This document shows positions 5,901-13,369 of a stretch of 18,240 nucleotides of DNA, one piece after another. Every line of letters begins with the position of its first letter. Position 1 is the first letter of the stretch. The position numbers were made by a program, and so were the translations under genes. The stretch is from Patescibacteria group bacterium. GTDB lineage: Bacteria > Patescibacteriota > Microgenomatia > Levybacterales > UBA12049. The DNA lies in assembly GCA_023487605.1 (NCBI GenBank), contig JAMDEE010000011.1, positions 1-18,240 of the forward strand, written 5' to 3'. Below the pieces are notes generated by a model, which was given only the letters and a program-made list of their open reading frames with translations, was not told where the DNA came from and made no database searches.

Positions 5901-8249
5901 CTACGGCGTAGGGGAAGGGGACGGAGAAGGTGAAGGCGTAGGCGAAGGGGTGGGGGTGGCACTCGACCCACCCGAATATTGGTAATCGGAAGTATCTGTA
6001 GGCGGATAATATTGAGGCTCGGCTGCCGAGTATGTTTGCTTTATCCAATTATCAATTCCTTCCTGCCAGCGGTTTTTCCCGTCGTTTGATATGGGGTCAT
6101 TTTCTTTAAAAACAATAAAGTTTTGCGTCGTGTAGTCCCCGGCATTTATTTCCGCTTGGTTTGCGAGTTTACCGGATTGGTGTTTCGACAGTTTTAGAGC
6201 CTGATATATCGGTGATGGTGTAGTCGGTTGAGTACCCTGGATAAAATATTCGCTTCTCGTCGGTTCGTTCGGGACAGGCAATCCTCCTCCGTAAGCATCT
6301 ATTTGCATTGCAATAACATCGCTGGGCTTTACAGGAGGCTCGTCCGGCTTGCCTTTAAGGACATAGCTTATAATCTTATTCCATATAGGAGCAGCCCCCG
6401 TAATTCCCGAGGCAACTTTACTCATCGGAGTATTGTCATTATTTCCCACCCAAACTCCTACAACATAAGAAGGGGTATATCCTACTGTCCAGTTATCCCT
6501 GATGTCGTTAGTTGTTCCTGTTTTTACCGAAACGTCAGGATGCCCTGCGACAACAAGCGATGAATATAAACCGAATTCCATCGACCTTGCGTTATTATCA
6601 AGAAGAATATGGGAAATAATAAAAGCTACATCCGCCGGCAGGACCCTTTGAGGAGAGGGCGGATTATATTTATATAAAACATTACCTTTTGAATCATCGA
6701 CTTCAAGAATCGAAACTAGCGGAACCTTTAATCCCTGGTTGGCAAACACTTGATACGCCTGCATTTCGTCTATAAGCCTTACGTCTCGTCCGCCTAAAAC
6801 AAGAGAATAACCTACGTCATTCATGTTTGCCGTTGTCGGCTGCCAGTTGGTTATACCCATATCATAGGCCTGCTGCATAACGTTCTTTATCCCAACCATC
6901 GCGAGCATTTTAACCGCCGGGATATTTACCGAGTTTGCCAAAGCAAACCTCATCTGGATAGGCCCCCTGTATTTACCGTCATAGTTAACAGGGATGTATT
7001 GCGGCTCGCTGTCGTTCTGCCTAAAATCTGTCTTTGTGTCCATAAAGAGTGTTGCCGCAGTATACCCGTGCTCAAGTCCGACTGCATAGGTAATAGGCTT
7101 CAAAGACGAACCCGGCTGGCGGTAGGCAAGCGCCGCATTAAAATTTCCGTCATTTTTTGTGTCAAAATAATCCTCGCTTCCGACCATTGCAAGAATTTGT
7201 CCTGTTTTCGGATCCACGACCATTGCGGCGCCGTTTGTTAAATTAAGGTCTTTATCCTTTGCAACTTCAGTTTTAACAATATTTTCTGCGTTTTCTTCAA
7301 TGTTATAGTCCAAAGATGTTTTTACCCTTAAACCTCCGTTTTCTACCATTTGTTCACCAAATTGGTTAACCAGCTGCTGTTTAACATACATTACAAAATG
7401 CGGAGCTTTAATGCCCGTCTGGTTTTGGGTAAACTGCATATTTTGTATCTCTTTTAATGCATTGTCCGCCTGGGTTTGACTGATGTACCCCTGGCTTGCC
7501 ATAGCATCCAAAACTTCCTGTGTTCTTGCAATGTAATACTTGTTGCCGCTATAGGGCGAATAGGCCGTGGGGCTTTGCGGAAGACCCGAAAGAAAGGCGC
7601 ACTGGGCTAAATCCAAATCTTTAACGTCTTTATTAAAATAATACTGCGCCGCGGCCTCAACTCCTACAGCCGAACCGCCATACCCTACATCGTTTAGATA
7701 CATTTCCAGTATTTGATTCTTTGTATATTTTCTGTCAACCTGGATAGAAAGCATCAACTCCTTTATTTTTCTTGGAATTGTTTGCTGTGAAGTTAAAAGA
7801 ACGTTTTTAACCAATTGCTGTGTCAAAGTAGAACCTCCTGCCAGCTGCCTGTACAAGATTATGTCCCTTACGGCTCTTAAATAACCTGTTATTGAAAATC
7901 CCGGGTTCTTATAGAAATTTTTATCTTCTACCGCGATTGTCCCTTCCTGGATATATTTGGGTATGTTATTGAGGGTTACATAAGTCCTGTTCTGATTCTG
8001 ATAAACCGAATAAAGCAATGTGCCGTTCCTGTCGTAAATACCCGTAGCCTGCGAGGCCTGTGCCTCTATCAATTTGCCCGGAGCAGGCAAGTCGCGGCCG
8101 TACCAGAGAAACAAAGCAACCGTAACAACGATAAATGCAACGAGGCCGAAAAACGCGATTTTTGTAATTTTGCTGATAAGAATCATCCGCTCGGCATCCG
8201 TGGTGTATCTTTGCCTTCTGCTTCTTCTTCGTCTTCCGTAGTCCAGCAT
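5901..8249 (-). CDS. Class A penicillin-binding protein (glycosyltransferase-transpeptidase)
   Basis: Bifunctional peptidoglycan synthase anchored in the membrane. From the chosen start it has 782 residues: an arginine-rich cytoplasmic N-terminus (residues 1-27, RRRRSRRQR), one membrane helix (about 31-49), then a GT51 glycosyltransferase domain (about 65-240). The GT51 domain has catalytic Glu108 in EDKNFYKNPG, GGSTLTQQLVKN at 138-149, and RKIKE...NQILEMYLN. The transpeptidase domain has the SxxK nucleophile Ser381-Lys384 (GSSLKP), an SVN motif and the KTGTT box at Lys576. The His usual in the first GT51 motif is Asn here. The C-terminus is a Ser/Thr-Pro repeat tail. ATG 8249 is preferred over upstream in-frame starts because a TGCTATACT -10 lies 9 bases before it. 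Confidence 0.95.
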   Translation of the reverse strand: MLDYGRRRRSRRQRYTTDAERMILISKITKIAFFGLVAFIVVTVALFLWYGRDLPAPGKLIEAQASQATGIYDRNGTLLYSVYQNQNRTYVTLNNIPKYIQEGTIAVEDKNFYKNPGFSITGYLRAVRDIILYRQLAGGSTLTQQLVKNVLLTSQQTIPRKIKELMLSIQVDRKYTKNQILEMYLNDVGYGGSAVGVEAAAQYYFNKDVKDLDLAQCAFLSGLPQSPTAYSPYSGNKYYIARTQEVLDAMASQGYISQTQADNALKEIQNMQFTQNQTGIKAPHFVMYVKQQLVNQFGEQMVENGGLRVKTSLDYNIEENAENIVKTEVAKDKDLNLTNGAAMVVDPKTGQILAMVGSEDYFDTKNDGNFNAALAYRQPGSSLKPITYAVGLEHGYTAATLFMDTKTDFRQNDSEPQYIPVNYDGKYRGPIQMRFALANSVNIPAVKMLAMVGIKNVMQQAYDMGITNWQPTTANMNDVGYSLVLGGRDVRLIDEMQAYQVFANQGLKVPLVSILEVDDSKGNVLYKYNPPSPQRVLPADVAFIISHILLDNNARSMEFGLYSSLVVAGHPDVSVKTGTTNDIRDNWTVGYTPSYVVGVWVGNNDNTPMSKVASGITGAAPIWNKIISYVLKGKPDEPPVKPSDVIAMQIDAYGGGLPVPNEPTRSEYFIQGTQPTTPSPIYQALKLSKHQSGKLANQAEINAGDYTTQNFIVFKENDPISNDGKNRWQEGIDNWIKQTYSAAEPQYYPPTDTSDYQYSGGSSATPTPSPTPSPSPSPSPTP
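5911..5956 (+). repeat. G-rich tract (reverse side of Ser/Thr-Pro codons)
   Basis: The plus strand just after the pheT stop has G runs at 5911-5914, 5917-5920, 5947-5950 and 5952-5956. They are the complement of the PBP C-terminal Ser/Thr-Pro codons. Two pairs of runs are separated by 26 bases, so it is not a textbook quadruplex motif. Any pheT read-through transcript would contain it. Confidence 0.5.
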
Positions 8250-8258
8250 ACAACCAAT

Positions 8259-8288
8259 AGTATAGCAAATCACCATAAATACTACCAA
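8259..8288 (-). promoter_or_regulatory. Predicted leaderless promoter of the PBP gene
   Basis: On the minus strand an extended -10 TGCTATACT (hexamer at 8259-8264) lies 9 bases before the ATG at 8249. A TTGGTA (4 of 6 matches) at 8283-8288 sits 18 bases further upstream. The extended -10 is identical to that of the divergent tyrS gene. Confidence 0.65.
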
Positions 8289-8332
8289 TAAGCATCATTT
8301 GTTCAGTATCTATATTTAGAGTATTTGAAATT

Positions 8333-8365
8333 GGTATTTATTGGTATAGTTATTTTTGCTATACT
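8333..8365 (+). promoter_or_regulatory. Predicted leaderless promoter of tyrS
   Basis: Extended -10 TGCTATACT at 8357-8365, 9 bases before the ATG at 8375. The -35 region (TTTATT, 17-base spacing) is poor. Upstream elements GGTATTTAT and TTGGTATAG resemble, in mirror orientation, those in front of the PBP gene; TGGTATAGT at 8342-8350 could be a second extended -10. Confidence 0.65.
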
Positions 8366-8374
8366 CGCTTTATT

Positions 8375-9574
8375 ATGGATAAAATCGAGGAACTTTTAAC
8401 CAGGGGCGTAGACAAGATATATCCCGCAAAAGAAGACTTGGGAAAAATTTTGAAAAGCGGCAAAAAACTAAGAATCTATCAGGGATTTGACCCAACTTCT
8501 CCTGAGCTTCATTTAGGTCATTTAGTAGGATTAAGAAAATTGGCTCAATGGCAAAAATTAGGACACGAGGTAATATTTTTAATTGGGGATTTCACAGGAA
8601 TGATAGGGGACCCAACAGGAAAAGATGCAACCAGAAAAGTTTTAACAAAAGAAGAAGTTCTTGAAAATGCAAAAACTTATAAAGAACAGGCCTCTAAAGT
8701 TCTGGAATTCGAGGGAGATAATCCCGTGCTTATTAAATATAACAGTGAATGGCTTTCTAAATTATCGGCAATTGAGCTGATCGAATTGTCACGGAATCTT
8801 TCACTTCAACAGGTAATGGAACGTGATATGTTTCAAAGAAGATTAAAAAATAATATGGATGTCGCATTAAGTGAATTTTTCTATCCTTTTATGCAGGGGT
8901 ACGATTCCGTGGCAATGGACGTCGATGTTGAAGTTGGCGGAACCGATCAAATGTTTAATATGTTAATGGGGAGAACATTGATGCATAAATTAAAAAGAAA
9001 GGATAAATTTGTAATGACAACTCCAATTTTGGAAGATTCCGCAGGGAAAAAGATAGGTAAAACAGAAGGAAACGTGATAGCCCTTAATGATTCCCCTGTT
9101 AATTTCTACAGAAAAATTATGGGGCTTGGAGACGATATAATCCTAAAAGGATTGGAATACTTAACAAACGTTCCGGCGCAAGAAATCTCCGAAGTAAAAA
9201 GGGCATTAGACGATGGAGAAAACCCAATTAACTTTAAGAAAAAATTAGCATTTGAAGTAACCAAGGAGTTAAATGGTGAAGAGAAAGCAAGAAAAGCTGA
9301 GGAAGAGTTTGAAAGAACCGTTCAGAACAAAGAACTTCCCGGCGAAATTAAACGTTATACTTTTGACATACCCGAACTTAATATTTTAGATATTCTAATG
9401 CATACGGGGCTTGCGGAAAGTAAATCCGGTGCAAAAAGGTTAATAGAGCAGGGCGGCGTAACGATAGACGGAAATTTTATAAAAAGCCCGGATGAGGTAG
9501 TAAAACTTAAGGACGAACGCATAATAAAAGTGGGAAAGAAAAATTTTGCAAAATTAAAACTTATCGAAAGATAA
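8375..9574 (+). CDS. tyrS: Tyrosyl-tRNA synthetase
   Basis: Class I synthetase attaching tyrosine to tRNA-Tyr. At 399 residues it is of normal bacterial length. The HIGH signature appears as HLGH at 46-49, and the KMSKS equivalent as KIGKT at 226-230 within AGKKIGKTEGN. The tyrosine-pocket region (YPFMQGYDSVAMDVDVEVGGTDQMFN) is intact. A C-terminal S4 RNA-binding domain covers about 337-398 (NILDILMHTGLAESKSGAKR, then VTIDG). It is transcribed divergently from the PBP gene through a shared 125-base promoter region. The last codons and stop form a small GAAA-loop hairpin, but no T-run follows, so I do not call a terminator. Confidence 0.96.
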   Translation: MDKIEELLTRGVDKIYPAKEDLGKILKSGKKLRIYQGFDPTSPELHLGHLVGLRKLAQWQKLGHEVIFLIGDFTGMIGDPTGKDATRKVLTKEEVLENAKTYKEQASKVLEFEGDNPVLIKYNSEWLSKLSAIELIELSRNLSLQQVMERDMFQRRLKNNMDVALSEFFYPFMQGYDSVAMDVDVEVGGTDQMFNMLMGRTLMHKLKRKDKFVMTTPILEDSAGKKIGKTEGNVIALNDSPVNFYRKIMGLGDDIILKGLEYLTNVPAQEISEVKRALDDGENPINFKKKLAFEVTKELNGEEKARKAEEEFERTVQNKELPGEIKRYTFDIPELNILDILMHTGLAESKSGAKRLIEQGGVTIDGNFIKSPDEVVKLKDERIIKVGKKNFAKLKLIER

Positions 9575-9580
9575 AAATTG

Positions 9581-9589
9581 TGTTAAAAT
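9581..9589 (+). promoter_or_regulatory. Predicted leaderless promoter for the 34-residue peptide and recG
   Basis: Extended -10 TGTTAAAAT at 9581-9589, with 6 bases before the ATG at 9596. No clear -35 is visible (TTATCG at the expected place). The spacing again puts the transcription start at the start codon. Confidence 0.5.
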
Positions 9590-9595
9590 ATAAAC

Positions 9596-9700
9596 ATGAA
9601 TACGTTTAATAAACACAAAAGAATCTGGACGGTGATTGTTGCTATAGCCTCTATAGCCCTTATTGCGGCATCATTTCTTCCTTTTATCGGTCTTCAATAA
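9596..9700 (+). CDS. 34-residue single-pass membrane peptide upstream of recG
   Basis: Short ORF: a basic N-terminus (MNTFNKHKRIW) followed by a hydrophobic stretch from about residue 12 to 33 rich in Ile, Ala, Val and Leu, with a Phe-Leu-Pro-Phe end. It looks like a one-helix membrane peptide with the positively charged end inside. It has a well-placed extended -10 six bases upstream and ends 3 bases before the recG ATG, so the two are likely co-transcribed. I do not recognise a family; a leader peptide controlling recG is an alternative. Function unknown. Confidence 0.55.
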   Translation: MNTFNKHKRIWTVIVAIASIALIAASFLPFIGLQ

Positions 9701-9703
9701 AGT

Positions 9704-11818
9704 ATGAGCTTACAAATGTCTGTTAGAGAAGTCTCAAAGACTTATAAAATGTATGCCGGGAGGCTTGAAAAACTCGGCATAATAAAGTTGGAAGATTTTC
9801 TTCTCCATATCCCTTTCCGCTATGAAGATTACTCCGTAATATCTAAAATAAACCAACTTAGTCAGGGGGAAACTGTAACGGTGCAGGGGAATGTTGTCGA
9901 TATAAAAAATGAGTTTACCAGAAGGTTTAAAAAGCTTCAAAAAGCAAAAATTTCCGACGGTACCGGAACCATAGATGTTATTTGGTTTAACCAGCCTTTT
10001 ATTTTAAACACGGTAAAAAGGGGGGACAAGGTATCGCTTTCGGGAAAAGTAGGTTTTTTCGGGAATAAACTTATTCTTGAATCTCCGGATTATGAGGTGG
10101 TCATTCAAAACCGGACTATCCACACGGGGAGACTTGTTCCCATATATCCCGAAACCAGGGGAATATCTTCAAAATGGCTGAGAAGGCAAGTTTACAAGAT
10201 ATTAAACGAAGAAAAACAAAATTTAAACGAGTATCTGCCCGAAAGATTGATTCGAGATGAAAGTCTGATGGATTATGCCAGGGCAATTGAACAAATACAT
10301 TTTCCCGATAGTATTGATAACGCAAATAAAGCAAGGCGCAGGCTTTCATTTGACGAATTATTCTTGTTGCATCTGTCTACCGAAAAAGTTAAACAAGAAT
10401 GGGATAATGTCTCCTCCGGACAAGGTTTCTTGATATCAAAATATGACAACGATATTAAAGCTTTCCTCGGCAGTCTCCCTTTTGAGTTGACTAACGCGCA
10501 GAAAAGGACTGTAGAAGAAATATTTGAAGATTTAAAATCTAAGAAACCAATGAATAGGCTTCTGGAAGGGGAAGTCGGCAGCGGAAAAACAGTTGTTGCA
10601 GCTATTGCCATGTATTTGGCATATTTAAACGGGTATCAATCGGCATTAATGGCACCGACCGAAATACTTGCGCAGCAACACTATCAAACTATACAAAAAC
10701 TTCTTGGGCCATTTGGAGTACATATTCAATTATTTACATCCGGGGAAAAACCAAGAGAGATTCATGATTCAGGATACAAGATTAAAGAGAAGAATCATAA
10801 ACCTGCCCGCAGAAGCTATGCGTCAAGCGTTGCAGGCGGGTCTTCAATCATAAATCGTAAATCATTTAATATAGCAGTAGGGACTCACTCCTTAATATAC
10901 AACAAGGTTGAATTTAAAAATCTGGGATTGGTCGTTATTGACGAACAGCAAAGATTCGGGGTGGAACAAAGGGCTTTAATAAGAGAAAAAGGCAATAATC
11001 CTCATCTATTAACAATGACCGCAACACCCATCCCGAGAACCATTGCTTTAACAATCTATGGAAACTTAGACCTTTCGATGCTGGACGAAATGCCCAAGGG
11101 AAGAAAAATTGTCAAGACCTGGCTCGTGCCACCCGAAAAAAGAAAAGGTGCGTATGAATGGATAGAAAAAGAAATCTCACAAAATAAAACACAAGCTTTT
11201 ATTATCTGTCCTTTTATAGAAGAATCCGAGAGTATGGTAACTGTCAAAGCGGCAACTAAAGAATTTGAAAAGTTAAAAGAGGTCTTCCCAAAACTCAAGT
11301 TAGGCATATTACACGGAAAACTAAAATCAACGGAAAAAGAAAAAGTTTTGAAGGATTTTAGAAATAATAGAATCAATATCCTGGTTGCAACCCCCGTTGT
11401 TGAGGTGGGCATAGATTTTCCTAACGCAACAATAATTATGATTGAAGCTTCGGAGCGCTTTGGGCTGGCGCAACTCCATCAATTAAGAGGGAGGGTGGGC
11501 AGGGGTGATAAACAATCTTATTGCCTCCTTTTTACCGAAAGCTTAAACGAAAATACTTTAAGAAGATTAAAGTCTATGGAATCAATTTATATAGGAGCCG
11601 AACTTGCCGAGCTGGATTTAAAACTAAGGGGTCCCGGAGAACTGCAGGGGACCATGCAGCACGGAAGAGATTTTCTTAAAATAGCCAGATTTTCAGATGT
11701 ACCATTAATTGAAAGCACAAAGGCCGCGGCAAAAATAATATTTAACGAACTGGATAAATATCCGGCATTAAAAGAAAAAGTGCTGGAAGTAAATTCAAAA
11801 AAAATCAGTCCGGATTAA
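9704..11818 (+). CDS. recG: ATP-dependent DNA helicase RecG with an in-frame insertion
   Basis: RecG reverses stalled replication forks and migrates branched DNA. Its 704 residues include the N-terminal wedge/OB-fold domain (about 45-150, VTVQGNVVDI...ISDGTGTIDVIWFN), the Walker A motif EGEVGSGKT with Lys295, GTHSLIYN, a motif II of DEQQ at 413-416, MTATPIPRT, VATPVVEVGIDFPNA, LHQLRGRVGRG, and the C-terminal GTMQHGRDFLKIARF segment corresponding to the TRG hairpin. Motif II in RecG is usually DEQH; here the last position is Gln. Between the TSGEKP segment and NIAVGTH, residues about 352-389 are longer than normal by roughly 20-25 residues and are encoded by a palindromic repeat. All helicase motifs remain in frame, so the enzyme is probably functional. 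It follows the small membrane peptide by 3 bases. Confidence 0.95.
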   Translation: MSLQMSVREVSKTYKMYAGRLEKLGIIKLEDFLLHIPFRYEDYSVISKINQLSQGETVTVQGNVVDIKNEFTRRFKKLQKAKISDGTGTIDVIWFNQPFILNTVKRGDKVSLSGKVGFFGNKLILESPDYEVVIQNRTIHTGRLVPIYPETRGISSKWLRRQVYKILNEEKQNLNEYLPERLIRDESLMDYARAIEQIHFPDSIDNANKARRRLSFDELFLLHLSTEKVKQEWDNVSSGQGFLISKYDNDIKAFLGSLPFELTNAQKRTVEEIFEDLKSKKPMNRLLEGEVGSGKTVVAAIAMYLAYLNGYQSALMAPTEILAQQHYQTIQKLLGPFGVHIQLFTSGEKPREIHDSGYKIKEKNHKPARRSYASSVAGGSSIINRKSFNIAVGTHSLIYNKVEFKNLGLVVIDEQQRFGVEQRALIREKGNNPHLLTMTATPIPRTIALTIYGNLDLSMLDEMPKGRKIVKTWLVPPEKRKGAYEWIEKEISQNKTQAFIICPFIEESESMVTVKAATKEFEKLKEVFPKLKLGILHGKLKSTEKEKVLKDFRNNRINILVATPVVEVGIDFPNATIIMIEASERFGLAQLHQLRGRVGRGDKQSYCLLFTESLNENTLRRLKSMESIYIGAELAELDLKLRGPGELQGTMQHGRDFLKIARFSDVPLIESTKAAAKIIFNELDKYPALKEKVLEVNSKKISPD
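10759..10868 (+). repeat. Palindromic repeat element inserted in frame within recG
   Basis: The left arm has four heptads beginning GAT (GATTCAT, GATTCAG, GATACAA, GATTAAA at 10759-10786). A GC-rich core has CCTGCCCGC at 10802-10810 and GCAGGCGGG at 10832-10840 (pairing CCCGC with GCGGG). The right arm at 10841-10868, reverse-complemented, reads GATTTAC, GATTTAT, GATTGAA. The arms are thus imperfect inverted copies with 7-base periodicity. It encodes the atypical PARRSYASSVAGG stretch of RecG. Confidence 0.6.
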
Positions 11819-11822
11819 ATCC

Positions 11823-11851
11823 TTGCAAGAAGCCGTAAAATAAAGTAAAAT
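11823..11851 (+). promoter_or_regulatory. Predicted leaderless promoter of rpmF-nusB-rnc
   Basis: TTGCAA (4 of 6) at 11823-11828, a spacer of exactly 17 bases, and TAAAAT at 11846-11851, 6 bases before the rpmF ATG at 11858. A second TAAAAT lies at 11836-11841. No TG extension is present. Confidence 0.6.
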
Positions 11852-11857
11852 ACGATT

Positions 11858-12100
11858 ATGCCGCAGGAACCGAAAAAACGCCATTCAAGACAAAGACAGG
11901 GAAAAAGAAGAGCCGCGATTAGACTGAGCGTCAGAGAAACAATGCTCTGTGCCAACTGCGGCCAACCTGTATTACCGCATACAATTTGCAAAAATTGCGG
12001 ATTCTATAAGGGCAAGATGGTGATAGATATCGATAGGAAGAAAAAGTTGAGAGAAGCGAAATCCGCCTCAGGCGGAAAAAAAGAAACTAATTCGGCATGA
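11858..12100 (+). CDS. rpmF: 50S ribosomal protein bL32, zinc-ribbon type, with C-terminal extension
   Basis: Large-subunit protein. It begins [18 protein letters not shown], corresponding to the bL32 N-terminus (proline-lysine-rich, then Ser-Arg-Gln-Arg), and carries four zinc-ligand cysteines (Cys31, 34, 44, 47; CANC and CKNC), so it is the zinc-binding form. Length is 80 residues against about 56-62 usually; the extra is a basic, Ser/Gly-containing tail (residues about 60-80). Part of the tail (SASGGK) is encoded by a perfect GC-rich palindrome at 12062-12076. The TGA stop overlaps the nusB ATG (ATGA). Confidence 0.95.
   Translation: MPQEPKKRHSRQRQGKRRAAIRLSVRETMLCANCGQPVLPHTICKNCGFYKGKMVIDIDRKKKLREAKSASGGKKETNSA
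12062..12076 (+). repeat. Perfect GC-rich palindrome inside the rpmF 3' end
   Basis: TCCGCC at 12062-12067 and GGCGGA at 12071-12076 form a 6-bp stem with a TCA loop, followed by a run of A. The plus transcript has no T-run after the stem, so it is not a plus-strand terminator. It sits in the bL32 extension and stands out from the AT-rich surroundings. Confidence 0.7.
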
Positions 12101-12438
12101 AAAACCCTCTTGACCCCAGGCATAAAAAAAGGCAAAAATTAATAGAAGACCTTTTTAAAATTGAATTTCATAAACAAAGAGTATTGCCGGAAACCAAAGA
12201 AATTCTTATACATAAAGACGTTATTGATAAAAGAATTGAAAAATCTGCTCCCGAGTTTCCTATAAGTAAAATTAACAAGGCGGATTTGGCAATATTAAGA
12301 TTGGCGGTTTACGAATTACTGATTGAAAAAAAGACACCGCCAAAAGTTATAATAGATGAAGCGGTAGAACTTGCAAAAGAATACGGAGGGGAAACAAGTC
12401 CCTCGTTTATTAACGGTGTTCTTGGAAACATATTATGA
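12097..12438 (+). CDS. nusB: Transcription antitermination factor NusB, short form
   Basis: NusB joins NusE/S10 on boxA RNA and supports rRNA transcription and antitermination. The C-terminal half is a clear match: [15 protein letters not shown], then [18 protein letters not shown], then [12 protein letters not shown]. The N-terminus has [19 protein letters not shown], equivalent to the first helix. The protein is 113 residues against about 130-140 usually, because the middle helices between residues about 25 and 50 are shortened. Starts and stops couple tightly: ATGA overlap with rpmF upstream and ATGA overlap with rnc downstream, so all three should be translated from one message. This fits a shared role in rRNA and ribosome production. 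Confidence 0.9.
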   Translation: MKNPLDPRHKKRQKLIEDLFKIEFHKQRVLPETKEILIHKDVIDKRIEKSAPEFPISKINKADLAILRLAVYELLIEKKTPPKVIIDEAVELAKEYGGETSPSFINGVLGNIL

Positions 12439-13124
12439 GCGCAATACAACTTCCCAAATTTAAAAATAAACAACTGCTTGAGCAATCTTTTGTGCACAGG
12501 TCTTACCTTAATGAAACCAAGAAAAAACTTTCTTCCAATGAGAGATTGGAATTCCTGGGAGACAGTGTTATCTCTTTTGTAGTATCCCAATATTTATTTA
12601 ATAAATACCCGGCGTTTGATGAGGGGGTACTAACAAACTTAAGATCGCTTTTAGTGAATACCAAAAGTTTGGCTCAGGTTGCAAAAGAATTAAATTTTGG
12701 AAGTCTGTTGCTTTTGTCCAAAGGAGAAGAAGAGTCAAAAGGTCGACAAAATCAAAGTCTTTTGGCCGATAGTTTCGAAGCGTTTACGGGAGCACTTTTT
12801 CTGGACCAGGGTATTGATGTAGTTTCTGATTTCTTAAGCAAAGTTTTATTACCCAAAGCAGACATATATGTAAAAAATAAGTCCTTTAAAGACCCCAAAA
12901 GTCTGTTACAGGAAAAAGTTCAATCTAAAAAACAAAATTCCCCTGTCTATAAAGTAATACTGGAGCAGGGTCCGGCCCATGCGAAAATATTTACGGTAGG
13001 GGCATTCATAGACAATGTATTAACGGGAAAAGGTGAAGGAAAATCTAAACAGGAAGCCGAAGAAAGTGCGGCAAAACAGGCATTGGCAAATCTAAAAAAC
13101 GGGGTTGAGAACAAACCTAAATAA
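12435..13124 (+). CDS. rnc: Ribonuclease III
   Basis: Double-strand RNA endonuclease that processes rRNA precursors and some mRNAs. It has 229 residues, typical for the family. The catalytic domain (about 1-150) contains the signature [11 protein letters not shown] with Glu39 and Asp43, and the second metal-binding pair Asp112 and Glu115 ([11 protein letters not shown]). A C-terminal double-stranded RNA-binding domain covers about 154-225 ([12 protein letters not shown]...[15 protein letters not shown]...[20 protein letters not shown]). Its start overlaps the nusB stop by four bases. The -35 and -10 of the rpsP promoter lie in and just past its 3' end. Confidence 0.97.
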   Translation: MSAIQLPKFKNKQLLEQSFVHRSYLNETKKKLSSNERLEFLGDSVISFVVSQYLFNKYPAFDEGVLTNLRSLLVNTKSLAQVAKELNFGSLLLLSKGEEESKGRQNQSLLADSFEAFTGALFLDQGIDVVSDFLSKVLLPKADIYVKNKSFKDPKSLLQEKVQSKKQNSPVYKVILEQGPAHAKIFTVGAFIDNVLTGKGEGKSKQEAEESAAKQALANLKNGVENKPK

Positions 13125-13133
13125 TGGTAGAAT
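13105..13133 (+). promoter_or_regulatory. Predicted promoter of rpsP-khpA-trmD
   Basis: TTGAGA (5 of 6) at 13105-13110, a 17-base spacer, and extended -10 TGGTAGAAT at 13125-13133, 10 bases before the rpsP ATG at 13144. This is one of the best-matched promoters in the window. It is partly embedded in the rnc coding region. Confidence 0.7.
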
Positions 13134-13143
13134 AGTAAATATT

Positions 13144-13368
13144 ATGGCAGTTACAATAAGATCATTAAGGACAGGAAAAAAAGGAGAAAGAAAATTCCGT
13201 GTTGTGGTTAAGGAAAAAAGGTCAAAGCGCGATGGGGAAGCAATTGAAATATTAGGATGGTACGAAAAAGGAAAAAAGGGGAAGAAAGATATAAATAAGC
13301 AAAGATATCAATATTGGCTTTCTGTAGGAGCACAACCCAGTCCGACTGTTACGGAACTAATGAAATAA
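13144..13368 (+). CDS. rpsP: 30S ribosomal protein bS16
   Basis: Small-subunit assembly protein of 74 residues. It starts with MAVTIRSLRTGKKGERKFRV, matching the usual MAVKIRL start of the family, followed by VVVKEKRSKRDGEAIEILGWYEKG and the C-terminal YQYWLSVGAQPSPTVTELM. An in-frame TTG at 13105 would add 13 residues but coincides with the -35 box, so ATG 13144 is chosen. The following khpA and trmD match the widespread rpsP-KH-trmD order; rimM, often between them, is absent here. Confidence 0.96.
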   Translation: MAVTIRSLRTGKKGERKFRVVVKEKRSKRDGEAIEILGWYEKGKKGKKDINKQRYQYWLSVGAQPSPTVTELMK

Positions 13369-13369
13369 T

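Noticed and set aside
8250..8288. Longer N-terminus for the PBP from an upstream start
   Set aside because: A TGCTATACT -10 lies in this stretch, and the extra residues lack the usual basic start seen after ATG 8249.
9561..9574. Terminator hairpin after tyrS
   Set aside because: The 5-bp stem with GAAA loop covers the tyrS stop but is followed by A-rich sequence, not a T-run.
13105..13143. TTG start giving bS16 a 13-residue extension
   Set aside because: bS16 normally starts at MAV, and the TTG is part of a TTGAGA -35 box.
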